Part shown: positions 33,917 through 45,900 of the stretch, piece after piece | Numbering within the stretch: position 1 is the stretch's first letter | Layout of the letters: the number at the start of each line of letters is the position of its first letter | Origin: Typha latifolia | Lineage: Eukaryota > Streptophyta > Magnoliopsida > Poales > Typhaceae | Direction: 5' to 3' | Assembly (NCBI GenBank): GCA_019914945.1 | Contig: CM034099.1 | Span: 3,968,001-4,032,000 of the forward strand | DNA length: 64,000 bases | Notes under the pieces: generated by a model | Seen by the model: only the letters and a program-made list of their open reading frames with translations | The model's database searches: none | Told to the model about the DNA's origin: nothing | Program-made: the position numbers and the translations under genes

Positions 33917-36900
33917 CTATTCTTTCCTCTTCAGCAAAAATGCAAAGGCTGGATTTTCACGAATCAATGGTGATAGATCAACATCTGCTATCCCAGTATA
34001 TTTGCTTGACTTGGCAATATCATCCACCGAAAATGGAATGCTGAATTCAAAAATACAAGCATGCATTCATACTTTAGTTTTTCCAGTGTTATTGAATCAA
34101 GAGTTGATCGCAGCATAGTTTCTAAAGAAAGTTAACCTCGAATCATCATCCAACAAGAAAGAATTGCTGACTCCATTATTTGATTCCTCAATCATCATAA
34201 CTCTCAAGCTCGAAATGACCTATATAATGTAGGCAAACTTAGATACTCTAAAGATAGGAACACAGTACAATAGACCATCTGAGAATGCATTTGTAAACAA
34301 AAATTCAGTCCAGTCAAACTAACTTACATCTGCCGAAACATTATTTGTGCCGTCTTTGTCATCCCAATACATAGAACAGATTCTGTATAATTGTTGTTTA
34401 CTGAGCACCTGAGAAAATTGCATGAGATTATATGGGTCTAGATAAATGAAAGAGCTTGAGTACTTGACTAAAATAAATGGTACTTACTGGGCAAAGATCA
34501 TTAGTTATCTCATTCAACATCTTCATGTGTTTTTCATGAGTTACCTGTTTAAGTGGGAAGAGTTGGATTTGTTGCTCAAGTACTTGCTAAACAATTAACT
34601 GCTTGCTTCATCGGAAGAAAATTCAATTAAATTTTGGAGTCATGCATCAAAATAACATACCAAAAATCCAACAGTTTGCTTGATATGCATTAACTCAACC
34701 ATTGCTGAACCTGCATACTGTATTTATCATTTACATAGGTATTAGCCAACAGCCTTCAGAAAGAACTTCTTGAGACTAAAGAAAGTATGATTACTTCTTC
34801 AGTTGCATCATAGCACCAGCATTCTAACTCAGACAACCCAGCTTTAATACACTCCCCGTTGCTCAATGAACAGCACTCACGCCGCAAGAGAAGGCTGCAG
34901 GACAGAAAGAGGTATCATCCTAGTCTTATCACAGGGATTCAAGTTAATGAAGAAAACCTTAGATGTACGATAGAGGGGAGAAAACACCTACCTGTTAAAT
35001 ATTTGGACATTAATAAATGAATATATTTGGGTAAACACCTTACGCACTAAAAATGGAGGAACCTGAAATCAGAAGCATAAAAATGTTGAATTTAATTTCT
35101 TCCTTAAGGATTGTATAGCATGGAATTTATTAGGTAGAGCTTACATAATTGGCTCTCAATGTCTTCAAGTGCTTAGTTAAGCTTTTCACAATGCTCTGCC
35201 AGTTTGCATTTGAAGTTTGTTGACCAAAGGAATTCACATGAAAATGTTTTAATGAGCTTGCACGAGATGATCTTGGTGCCTGTAAATTTTAAAGAATTTG
35301 ATAAGCTTCTCGAAGAAAATATGATAAATTTGGCAGAATTTGGCAAAACCTGGATGCACAAATTAAGCAACGGAGTTATCTCTTTCTTCAAGTTGTCTCT
35401 TATGATTCCATAAATCTTTTCAAGGAGATCTGTGAGTTGTTGTTTGAAGATCTGAGCTGGATATTTGGCTTCAATTTTATGTAGTCGACCACCACGAGAA
35501 GGAAACTCGGTACTTTGTAGAGAAACTCGATTGCCCTTAATCAAAAGAAAGTTGGTGTGGCATCTGAACATATATGTATGTATATATTCGTAGTTCTTAA
35601 TACCATTGAAGGACAATGTTAATGCTTACTTGATACATTCTCCCAACCAAAGAAGCTGATGTTCTCTTCATTGTACATTGCAGGAGCAGCAACAATATAG
35701 ATGAATTGGATAGCCAATATGCTAAAGTAGAAGCATTATTTTGGGCCTTCAAAAAGAAGTCAATGAAAGTTCAAATAATTTAAGAGGCAATTTTAGTTCA
35801 TTATTATATCAGGTTAAAAGAAGTATTGATAATACCAGTAAAATTTATCTCAAGTTCAGTCATGAAAAGGCAAAGTATTAATTCCTTCATGACATAAGAA
35901 GAGAAAAAACAAAAGTGTATAAAGACTGAGTGTTTATTACCTCTATAGCTAAGCCTATTGTTTGAATAACACTATCAAAGACACTAGTTCTTTCAACTTC
36001 AAATGATCCCCAATGGAGAAGACATTTGTATATGAGACAAGCAGCAATAGGTTTACCACCAGAGAACCCAAGGTCTTTAGAAATGCAACTAATCAACAAG
36101 TCCTGGTTGTCCTGCATAGGTAAATTAAGAAAGATAATTAATTACTGAAAAGGATTGCTTATAGTTTCCTGAGAATCACAGGTAATTATGACATGAATTT
36201 ATTTCACTTTGCTGGGTGTTGGGGACAGAGCAAGTAAATCAAATACCATACCTGCTGCACCTCGTTAAGTGATCCTTTTGATTTCTCTCCTGTTTCATGA
36301 TCTTTTGGAGTTATATCCTACATTTGATTTTCATTAAGGAAATGAGTAGCAACTAACCAAGTAACTTTCTCAACATAAAAGACCAGATGTGTGTCCAAAT
36401 AATTGATTGCACTTACAATATCAGGCTTAGTTTTGCCATTTGGTATATTTCTGTTTTCTGAAGTTCTCTGTTGAGGCAAAACAGACCAGCTTGTATTCAT
36501 AAATATAAATAAGTATGAACAGTACATGTAGAGGAACATAATGAAGCAATCCCTGTTATATGATACCTACCTGGATATTCATTGTCTTAGGACGTGTAGC
36601 TGATGATTTAGCAGCTGGTGAAACTGAGGTTGCCTGCTGCTGATGAATTGATTCATTCTCTTGCTCCAAATTGAAGGCTTCTTCTTCAAGCCTGTGTTTA
36701 CGAAGAACAGGTGCAACTTCTACCTCATAATGTTGAGATAAGGTGATACAACTGGAGTTGGATCAGGTTGTATTAATTGAAATAAATTTGTTTTGGAAGA
36801 AAAATAAAGTTTTTGTCAGGGCCGCGTTCGAACGCACTGTGCAAACGTTTGCATGCGTTCACAAATATAGAGAATGGGAATTGTGCGTTCGAATAGCCTT

Positions 36901-39900
36901 GAGCCCATTCGAACACGCCCGTTCGAACACCTACATACGTTCACAAATACAGAGAATGGAAAATCCGCGTTCGAACGGCCTCGGGCACGTTCGAACGCAC
37001 CACGACGAGAACACTTTGTTTTTAGAGTTTTATTTCTATTGTTTGAGTCCAAAGGGTAGCCTCTAAGTATTGTGGAGTGCACCCTAGCTGGGCTATGCTA
37101 TGAAATCATATTTTCTTTTTCTATCTCTTTCTATCTCTCTCTCTCTTTCTCTCCTTCTTCCTTCTTGCCCTAAATTCACATCGTCCCTAACCTCCATTGG
37201 TTAGACCTTCCTTCTCGTTTGTCGCGGCCCTACTTCTTCTAAGAGCGACCCCTTCTTTTCCTTCATCCTATTCTCATCTTTATTCGTTAATATTCTCATC
37301 CACATATCATCCTCTTCTTCCTTTTCATGACCATCAAGATCTCCTTTCAATCCAAATAACTAACCCATCCCCATCTCGGCCCGGTCCTTAACATAAGGAT
37401 AAAATAGGAGTTTAAAATTATAGTTGGTGGCCCGCAACTTAGGATTCAAAATAAAATTGCATAACTGTGACCAAGGATTCGAGTTTCGGCCGATCCCGAT
37501 CCAGGCCGAAACCACTCGGTTTCGGCTGCTTTGCAGCGGCCGCTTGCAACCACTGCGGTGAGACGGCCATCTGTTGTCACCATTCACCGCCGACGACAAA
37601 GAAGAAATGACAACTACTCGCTGCCGTCGGCAGTAGCTAGAGAGAGAGAGAGAGAGAGGGAAGGGAGAGTGAGGGAGAGAAAAGGAGAGAGAGAGAGGAA
37701 AAAGCAAGAGAGAGTGAGAGAGAGAGAGAAAATGAAAGAGAGAGTGAGGGAGAAGGAAAGATTAAAAAAAAGGGTATGAGAGAGAGGAAAAAAGGAAGAG
37801 AGAGTGAGAGAGAGGGAAAAAGCAAGAGAGAGTGAGAGAGAGAGAGAAAATGGAAGAGAGAGTGAGGGAGAAGGAAAGATTAAAAAAAAGGGTATGAGAG
37901 AGAGGAAAAAAGGAAGAGAGAGTGAGGGAGAAGGAAAGATTAAAAAAAAAGTTGAGAAAGAGAGAGAAAAAGATAAAAACAAAAGAATGTGGGAGAAAAT
38001 AGATACTTTAGACTAACAATTAGAGGGATAGAAAAGAAGAGAGGGAGAAAAAGAGATTTTTACTTTTTAGGCTTTATATGTGAGTAATTATTATTTCTTA
38101 TTTTTTTATAATTTTTTCTAAATTTTTAGAAATTTCTCTAATATTTTTAATAATATTTAGAATTTTATTTAATTAAAATAGTCCGATCCGATACAGGCGG
38201 CCGATACGGCCGATACAGCCGATACGTATCGTTTTTTCGGACGGCCGATCCCGATCCCGATACCGATTTTTGGAACCTTGACTGTGACAAAACAACTTGA
38301 AAAGGGAAATGTTGAAATATAAAACTGAACCTTTTTATAGCATCTTGAAGCTGATCAATTCTACTCTCAGCATCTTCAGATTTTTTAAGTAATTCTACAT
38401 TTCTCTCCTGAGCTTCAGAAAGTGCTTTCGTGGTTGCATCAGTTGCTTGTCTTTCTGATAGCAGCAAAACCTGTCATGAAAGCAAGTTGTTGATAAGACT
38501 CACTAGTCACTATATTTATGACATATATTTCTTTTACTATTTAGCTCTACATAGTTAGTTGAGCGTTACTTGAAGCTGATTAATTTTTCTTTCAGCATTT
38601 GCAAATTTCTCATGTAATCTTTTGTTGTTAGCCAGAGCATCAGCAAGTTCTCTCTTGTCTGCATCAGTTGATTGTCTTTCTGATAACAACAGAGCCTGTC
38701 ATGATAGCAACATCCTGATAAGAATAATTATATTCATGCCTTGGGAGATTAGTTCTTATTTAGTTGATTCAGTTTTACTTGAAGCTGAAGAAAGTTTCTT
38801 GCAGCACATTCAAATTTCTCAAATGATTCTTTATTTCTCTCCTGAGCTTCAGCAAGCGATCTTTTGGCAGCATCAGTTGCTTGTCTTTCTAAGAGTAACA
38901 AAGCCTGTCATGATAGCAAGCAGTTAACAAAAATCACCTCCTAATCTTAATAGATTAGCTCTTATACAGTTAGTTGAGCCTTACTTGAAGGTACTCTATT
39001 TTTCTCTCAGCATCTTCAGATTTCTTACTTAATTCTCTATTTTTTTCCTGCCATTCAGAAAGTTCTTTCTTGGTTGCGTCATTTGATAGTCTTTCTGATT
39101 GGAAGAGAGCCTGTTATGATAGCAAGGTGCTAATAAGAATCAACAAATTCATGCCTTATCTGGATAGGTTACTCTTCTAATTAGCTGAGTCTTACTTGAA
39201 GCTCATCGATTTTTCTCTCAGAATGCTCAGATTTCATGCGTGATTCTTCATTTCTCTCCTGAGCTTCAACAAGTGCTTTCTTGGCCACATCAGTGGCTTG
39301 TCTTTCTGAGAGCAACAGATCCTATCATGATAACAAGGAGTCAGAAAAAAAATCTCCTTATTCATTATTAATGCCTTATCTAGATAAATAGATCTTCTGT
39401 AGTTAGTTCAGCCTTACTTGAAGGTGACCAATTTTTCTCTCAGCATCTTCAGATTTCTTAAGTAATTCTTCATTTCTCTCCTGAGCTTCACTGAGTTCTT
39501 TCTTGGCTGCCTCAGTTGATTGTCTTTCTGATCGTAACAGAGCCTGTCATGATAAAGGTGTTACTGACCATCATCAATTTTTTGCCTTTTCTCTCGAGAT
39601 TCCAATTTACAATTAATTAGATTGATAACTGGTAAGTCTTACTTGAAGTACATTATTTTTTCTTTCAGCATCTTCCAATTTCTCAAGCAGTTCTTTGTTT
39701 CCCTCACAAGCTTCAGCAAGTGCTGTCCTGGCTTCATCAGTTGCTTGTCTTTCTGAGTGCAGTAAAGCCTATCATGATAGTAAGGAGTTAATAAGCATAA
39801 CCTTGCTCATTAATAATTACTGATCTTGATAGGTTAGTTCTTCAGCAGTTAGTTCAGTCTTACTTGAAGCTGCTCAATTCTTCTTTCAGAATCTTCAGAT

Positions 39901-42900
39901 TTCTTAATTAATTCTTCATTTATCTCCTGAGCTTCTGCAAGTTCTTTCTTGGCTGAATCAGTTGATCGTCTTTCTGATAGGAAAAGAGCCTGTCATGATA
40001 GCAAGATGTTAACAAGCATCTCTATACTCGGGCATTGTCTTGATTGGTTACTCTTGTTTAGTTAGTTCAGTCTTACTTGCAGCTCATCAATTTTTCTCTC
40101 AGCATCTTCATATTTGACACGGGATTCTTCGTTTCTCCCCTGAGCTTCAGCAAGTGCTCTGTTGGCCACATCAGTTGCTTGTCTTTCTGAGAGTAGCAGG
40201 GCCTGTCATTATAGCAACATTTTGATGCACATCATCACAATCATACCTTAACTTGAAAGATTAGCTCCCAGGAGAGATAAGTGATTTATGATAAGATGTT
40301 TAAGAAAGAAGAGTGAGAAGTGATGAATTATAGTAAGATATTTGAGAGAGATGAAAGATGAGTGATAAACTATATTAAGATATCTGAGAGAACTTGTAGT
40401 CAAATTAAAAGTAAATTGGTAAGTATGTTAGTGTGTGGTATAAAATGTAATTTTAATAAATAGTGTTTGTACTCTGGAATATAGTTATTATGATGTTTAA
40501 ATGTTATTCTGCAATAATGAGTTGTATTCTAGAATTAAAAGAAAAACAATATTCCGGAAATGAAAGAAATGGCAGATAAAAAAGGACTACTCTTATTTAT
40601 CAAGTCCAGTCAGTCTTACCTGAAGCTCATCAATTTTTCTTTCAGCATCTTCTGATTTCTCAAATAATTCTTCAAGTGCTGCCTTGGATTCAACAGTTGC
40701 TTGTCTTTCCAAGAGCAACGAACCCTATCATGATAACAAGGTGTTGATAAGCATCTTTATATTTAGTTTAGTGCCTTGTCTTGATGAATAAGCTCTTGTC
40801 TAGATGGTTTAGCCTTACTTGAAGTTCGTCAACTTTTCTCTCAGCATCTTCAAATTTCTCAAGTAATTCTTCAATTCTCTCCCGAGTTTCAGCAAGTTCT
40901 TTCTTGGCTACATCAGTTGATTGTCGCTCTGCTAGGAAAAGAGCCTGTCAAGATAGCAAGTGTTTTAATAAGAATCACCAAAATCATGCCTTATTTTTAA
41001 TGTCATTTATTGTATAGTTAGTTCAGACTTACCTGAATCTCGTCTATTTTTCTCTCTGTGTCTTCATTTCTCTCCTGAGCTTCAGCAAGTTCTTTCTTTT
41101 CAGCCTTAGTTAGTTGTCTTTCTGATAACAGAGCCTGTCATGATAGCATGGCCAAGATAAGATCAATATATTCACTACTTATCTTGGTACATTACTCTTT
41201 TTTAATTAGTTCATTCTCACTTCAAGCTCATGAAACTTTCTCTCAGCCAGTTCTGATCTCTGAAGCAACTCCTCATTTCTCTCCTGAACTTCAGCAACCG
41301 CTGTCTTGGCTGCATCAGTAGCTTGTCTTTCTGAGAGTAACAAACCCTGTCATGAAAGTGAGATGTTGATAAGCATGCCGTGCTCATGACTTAACACAAT
41401 AGATCAGCACTTAGCCTCTTAGTACAGTAGTTCACCTACCTGGTTTGCCATTCTACTGTATCTGTTCTATGCTAGGATTTGTTGCAGAATCCACTATATA
41501 GACCGGAAAACATAAGCATCTCGTTCATTTGTTTGTAGACTTAGATATTGAAAGTGTGTTAAACTCACAAACTACTCTAAAAGGCTATAACGTTGGTTTT
41601 TATCTTTTATATTCTAACAAACTGTGCAGAGTTGAACCCAATTTCAAGCTGAAAATCATGTTTATTTGTATAGCATAGGTTTTAGCTCCCATTTCCTACA
41701 TATAGGTTTCCAGATGTCTAAAGAGCAGAATACCCTCATCATATTTCTATCAGTGTTTCCAGTCACTCCATCTCTCTCCTGTCCCAGATTTTATACTTTA
41801 TGCATGAGGACAAATCAATATCAGTATATGCAAATGATGTTTCTTATCATGGAAAATAGAGGTAAAATCAATCAAGTGGTACATCAAAGAGCATACTTGA
41901 AAGGTGCCTCTGTGAGTCAGCTAACACCAAACAATTTTAGTCAATGGGACAAGGCTATATGTGAAAATATTTTAGTCCATCATGTTTGCTTACCAAGATT
42001 TACATACTTTTAACTGAATGTTCCGACCAGTTAGAATCATCCTTTATCTCTGATTTATGCATCTACCAGCAGATAATAGATTAAAAATCAAAATAATTTT
42101 AGCATATATAAAAAAGCATTAACTGAACTTAAAGAGGACATACCTCCAGCTTTTCAATTTCAGCAGTTAATGAATCAATCTTTTCCATATCTTGAACAAT
42201 TACAGGGACTTCCTTTGCCACTAGAGGTGCCTCTCTTTCCTGTACAACCATGGCACTTGCTTCGTCTACTTGCAATTGCATCTCGCGCAACATATCCTGT
42301 AACTTAGCAATTTCTTGTGCTTTTGTCTCCTCCAGGTCTATCTACAAATTGGAATCAACTAAAATTAGGCTTCAAACTACTACATCTCTGCATGGTCTAA
42401 CTGTTCATGTCATATTGGCAGATTATACATTTGAGGCCACTATGTTGAAGAGAAGATCCCAGCATCGAGGACATTTAATAGGAGAAATCCAACATAAAAA
42501 AATAGTAATTACTCTTAATTGTTTCTCCGACTCTAACAGTGAAGTTAGTTCTTCCACACGTTTCTCAAGTTTGTCTTTCGCATCTTTGAGGGCTCCTGTT
42601 TCTCTTGCAGCCTGTAAAAATTTGCAATATGTACCCCATTACAGAATATAAAATGCATCAGAGACACTTGAAAGCAAGCAAAGAGAGACTACCATTTTAA
42701 GCTTTCTGAGCTCTTTTGTTGCAAGCCTTCGCCTCCAAGAACACTGATAAGTAAGTGCAGCTTTCTTTAGAGCCTGATAATATGAATAATCTCTGTGACA
42801 CCGCCATTGGGCCTGCAGCCAAAAAACTGTCTAGCCTCAGATTTGTAACTTATAATTTCACATCAAAATTGGAAATGCCAATTACCTAAAGGTATACAGC

Positions 42901-45900
42901 ATATAGTAGGAATTAAGCCATGACTAATAGAGAAACAAAGAAGAACTCTATCAATACCCTTTTGGTAAGAAATTCAAGTAGCAGCATCCTGATATGGAGA
43001 GATAATGTTACCTGCATATAGGTTGCTGCTCTAGTTTGCTTTCTAAATTTAAATTCTTTGCGAGCAGCCATCATCCTTAAGCCTGTCTGCAAAGTAATTA
43101 CACTTGACCAAAGTTGTGAATAGGATTTCCAGGCAAAATGTCGACGCAAATTTTTTTGAATTGTCACTGCTGCTGCTTCTTGTCTCATGAATTCAAACAA
43201 CTTACAAGCCAATCTTCCTGCATATGAAGAAATAGACAGAACCTCGCAGATTTGTAAGATATTTACTTATATAAAGTTATACAAATGCCTGCACTGTTGC
43301 ACTGGCTGTTGCTGGAGAAAGCCAGCACAACATGAAGGCCACATACTGTTTAGGCTAACTTATGTAAATTTTTTCAGTTCATATATCTGCCTAATAGGAC
43401 TTTACCTCTCCAATGAGATTGCACAATTATAGAAAGTCTCCTCAGCTTAAGAAACTCCTTGTGAGCAATATGTGTGCGAACTTGTCTCTGAATGTTTCTG
43501 GCTGCTCTTCCTAGTACCTCTGTTCTTCTGGCATCTAGTTCAGCCATTTGGCCAGCTCTCAAGAACACTTTAGTTTTCCCTATCTAACATGACACACAAT
43601 GTGGCAAGAATGTAAGATCAGGGAATATTGGCATAAGAAATAACTTGCAAAGAAATAATTCGAACTGACCAGATACATTCATAAATTAAAAAAGAAAAAC
43701 AACAACAAAATCTTAAAAAAGTTATCACTCATGTAGTCATGTGTATTCATTTTAGGTGTGCTGCTTTGGTGTACTTAATTGTGAATAGATCTTTAGAATA
43801 GTGCATAACAAGATATATGGGACGAATCTATCACTTTTCTGTTTGTCCATCTTAAAGCCTTTATCACCTCTTATATACCCTAAACAGGAACATGCTCCAT
43901 GTCTTGTCTTCTTCCTTGCAATCAGATTGTGTAAGTGAGGAAGAAAGACAAGTTGCTTCCATGAATAATACAGCAGATAATTGTAATCAGTTGGTGTCCT
44001 CATAACATGGCTTACCTGGTAACCTATTAGACCTACTTTATCCAGAATCTTTTGGCACGCAATCTTCTCATCATAGCTATCCATAGAAAAAGAAAGACCA
44101 ATTAAAGTCAAACAAAATGAAAGGTAGAAATTGAAACCTCAGCGATATTTGAATTTCCACATTAAAGACTTACTTTCCTTCTAAAAATTCTGGAGCAAGA
44201 ACTTTAAAACGATGAATAAATTCTCGAAATGTTTTTCTTGTAGGATATCCAGCACAGCTAATTCTAATTGCTTCAAGAACACCCTGCAATTATAATGGGA
44301 TTGATGTTCTTAAAAGATATAATAGAAATATTTGTATAAAATGATGCTAATAAAGATATGATTGGATGCTTACATTACAGCGTAGCTGTTGGGAAATGTT
44401 GAACTTCTCAAATATTGAAGGCTTCAGGAGATTGTTAGGCTTCACACATCTAATATAATGAGGTTCCGTAGAGTTCAGAGTATCCATGAGAGATTGAAGT
44501 TGCATCTAAGAATTTTTTTTCCAACAATCCATGAGTAAACAAACAATGATCTATTATAACTAAAATCATATTTTGTGAAATAGCAGAACTGAGGTTGCAT
44601 GTGATTAGAAATATACACTCTCTTACCTTAAAGCGTGTCCCAATCGAAGAGAATTTTGAAGACTTTGATGACTCTTCTGGAAGTGGTGGAAATAAACCTG
44701 ATACAAAGGAACATTTAGAAGCATTGAGTAATTCCTGGTGTTCTGCCACTACGTAATCCTTATTTTTGTCCAGGAAATAATCAGCCTGATATGTTACCTG
44801 CAGAGAATATAGATATTACTGTTAATTGACATGAAGAATTCATGTGACTGAAAAATATTGTTAGAGTTGTTAACAAATGCTTACATCCCCTGCATAATGT
44901 GAGATCGTAAAATCAGTACGAGAAAGCTTTGGTTTGCTAAAACGCTTGTGGTTTTTAAATGTTTGATACATTTTCTGAGCAAATGTCTCATGTGTCGCCC
45001 TAGGAAACATGCTGATAGACACGAACCAGAAACAATTATTAAGCTTCTTCAGTAGTTGCCAAACATAATGTTATCACTCAACAGCTTACAAACATAAGAG
45101 GGATAGATAAAGGAGAAACAAGCAGAGTGAGGCAATGAAATTTACCACTTACCAAGCTTCGTCAAGAAGTGCAATCACACCACCTGGTTTCTGCACAAAA
45201 TAAAATAAAAATAAAATAAATAGATGGATGTATCGTTCATAGTGCATTAGAAGCTGGATATAGAGAATAAGAGTATCCATATATCATGATAGAAATAGAA
45301 TCTGTATCCATCTAACAACAAATGAATTGTATACCTTCTCAATCAAGTCCAGAACATCTGTATTATCAACAAACTCAATATAACTCCAGCTAATCTCCTC
45401 CCTGGTATACTCCTCCTGCTCCATTTTAAAAACATGCTGACAACACAAATACATGTTAATGTTTCTTCTTTTGGTAGAGAAAGACAGACAAATTTAGACA
45501 TAGAATTGACAACTTCCCAGAATCATAGCTAACTATCAAGCTTATTTTCAGACATACCTGGTTGAAATGTTGTTGTAGTTTTTCATTTGTAAAGTTAATG
45601 CATAATTGCTCAAAACTGTTAGCCACAAGATGTGCAAACTTAGGTCAAGACATAAGTTTAATGATTATTTGTTTCATGTAATATTTTATTATCTTCTTCT
45701 ATTGATGGCTTACCTATTGGTTTTGAAACTCTCAAAGCCATAAATATCAAGAACTCCGATCAATTGTTTAGAATTTGGGTCCTGTCCAATTGTCATATTA
45801 ATTTTCTGTACCAGCCTGTAGACAATACAATCAGGCAAAATCATTCTTGCATTGCATGAACAATAATAAAATGACTACAGAATAATAAGGAACCACATTA

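Larger units (their letters stand above)
36692..38330 (-). other. Intron of myosin B enlarged by two insertions
   Basis: The matching intron in gene A is only 181 nt (9118-9298). Shared sequence (AAGGATAAA...TAGTTGGTG) survives at 37393-37430, between a probable solo LTR (36731-37393) and a hAT-like element (37472-38280). Splice signals at both ends remain good. Confidence 0.85.
38331..41346 (-). repeat. Coiled-coil exon array B: 13 tandem exon-intron units, all open
   Basis: Exons: 38331-38470, 38570-38695, 38779-38904, 38995-39120, 39196-39321, 39418-39543, 39653-39778, 39864-39989, 40077-40202, 40620-40724, 40819-40944, 41033-41134, 41221-41346. Eleven encode 42 residues, one 35 and one 34. 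Every one keeps phase 0-0, an AG acceptor and a GT donor. Subtypes largely alternate between a QAT...KAL form and a QST...KEL form. The 3'-most exon carries 14 extra nt joining the tail, as in gene A. Total 531 residues, predicted to be one coiled coil of about 79 nm. Confidence 0.93.

Noticed and set aside
36816..37082. Open frames over the CGTTCGAAC repeats
   Set aside because: The palindromic repeat creates similar frames on both strands; no protein family resemblance and the block is an insertion.
37531..38016. Long open frames in the GA/CT-rich tract (Glu/Arg-rich or Ser/Leu/Phe-rich)
   Set aside because: Simple-sequence DNA inside a mobile element; low complexity in every frame and no family resemblance.
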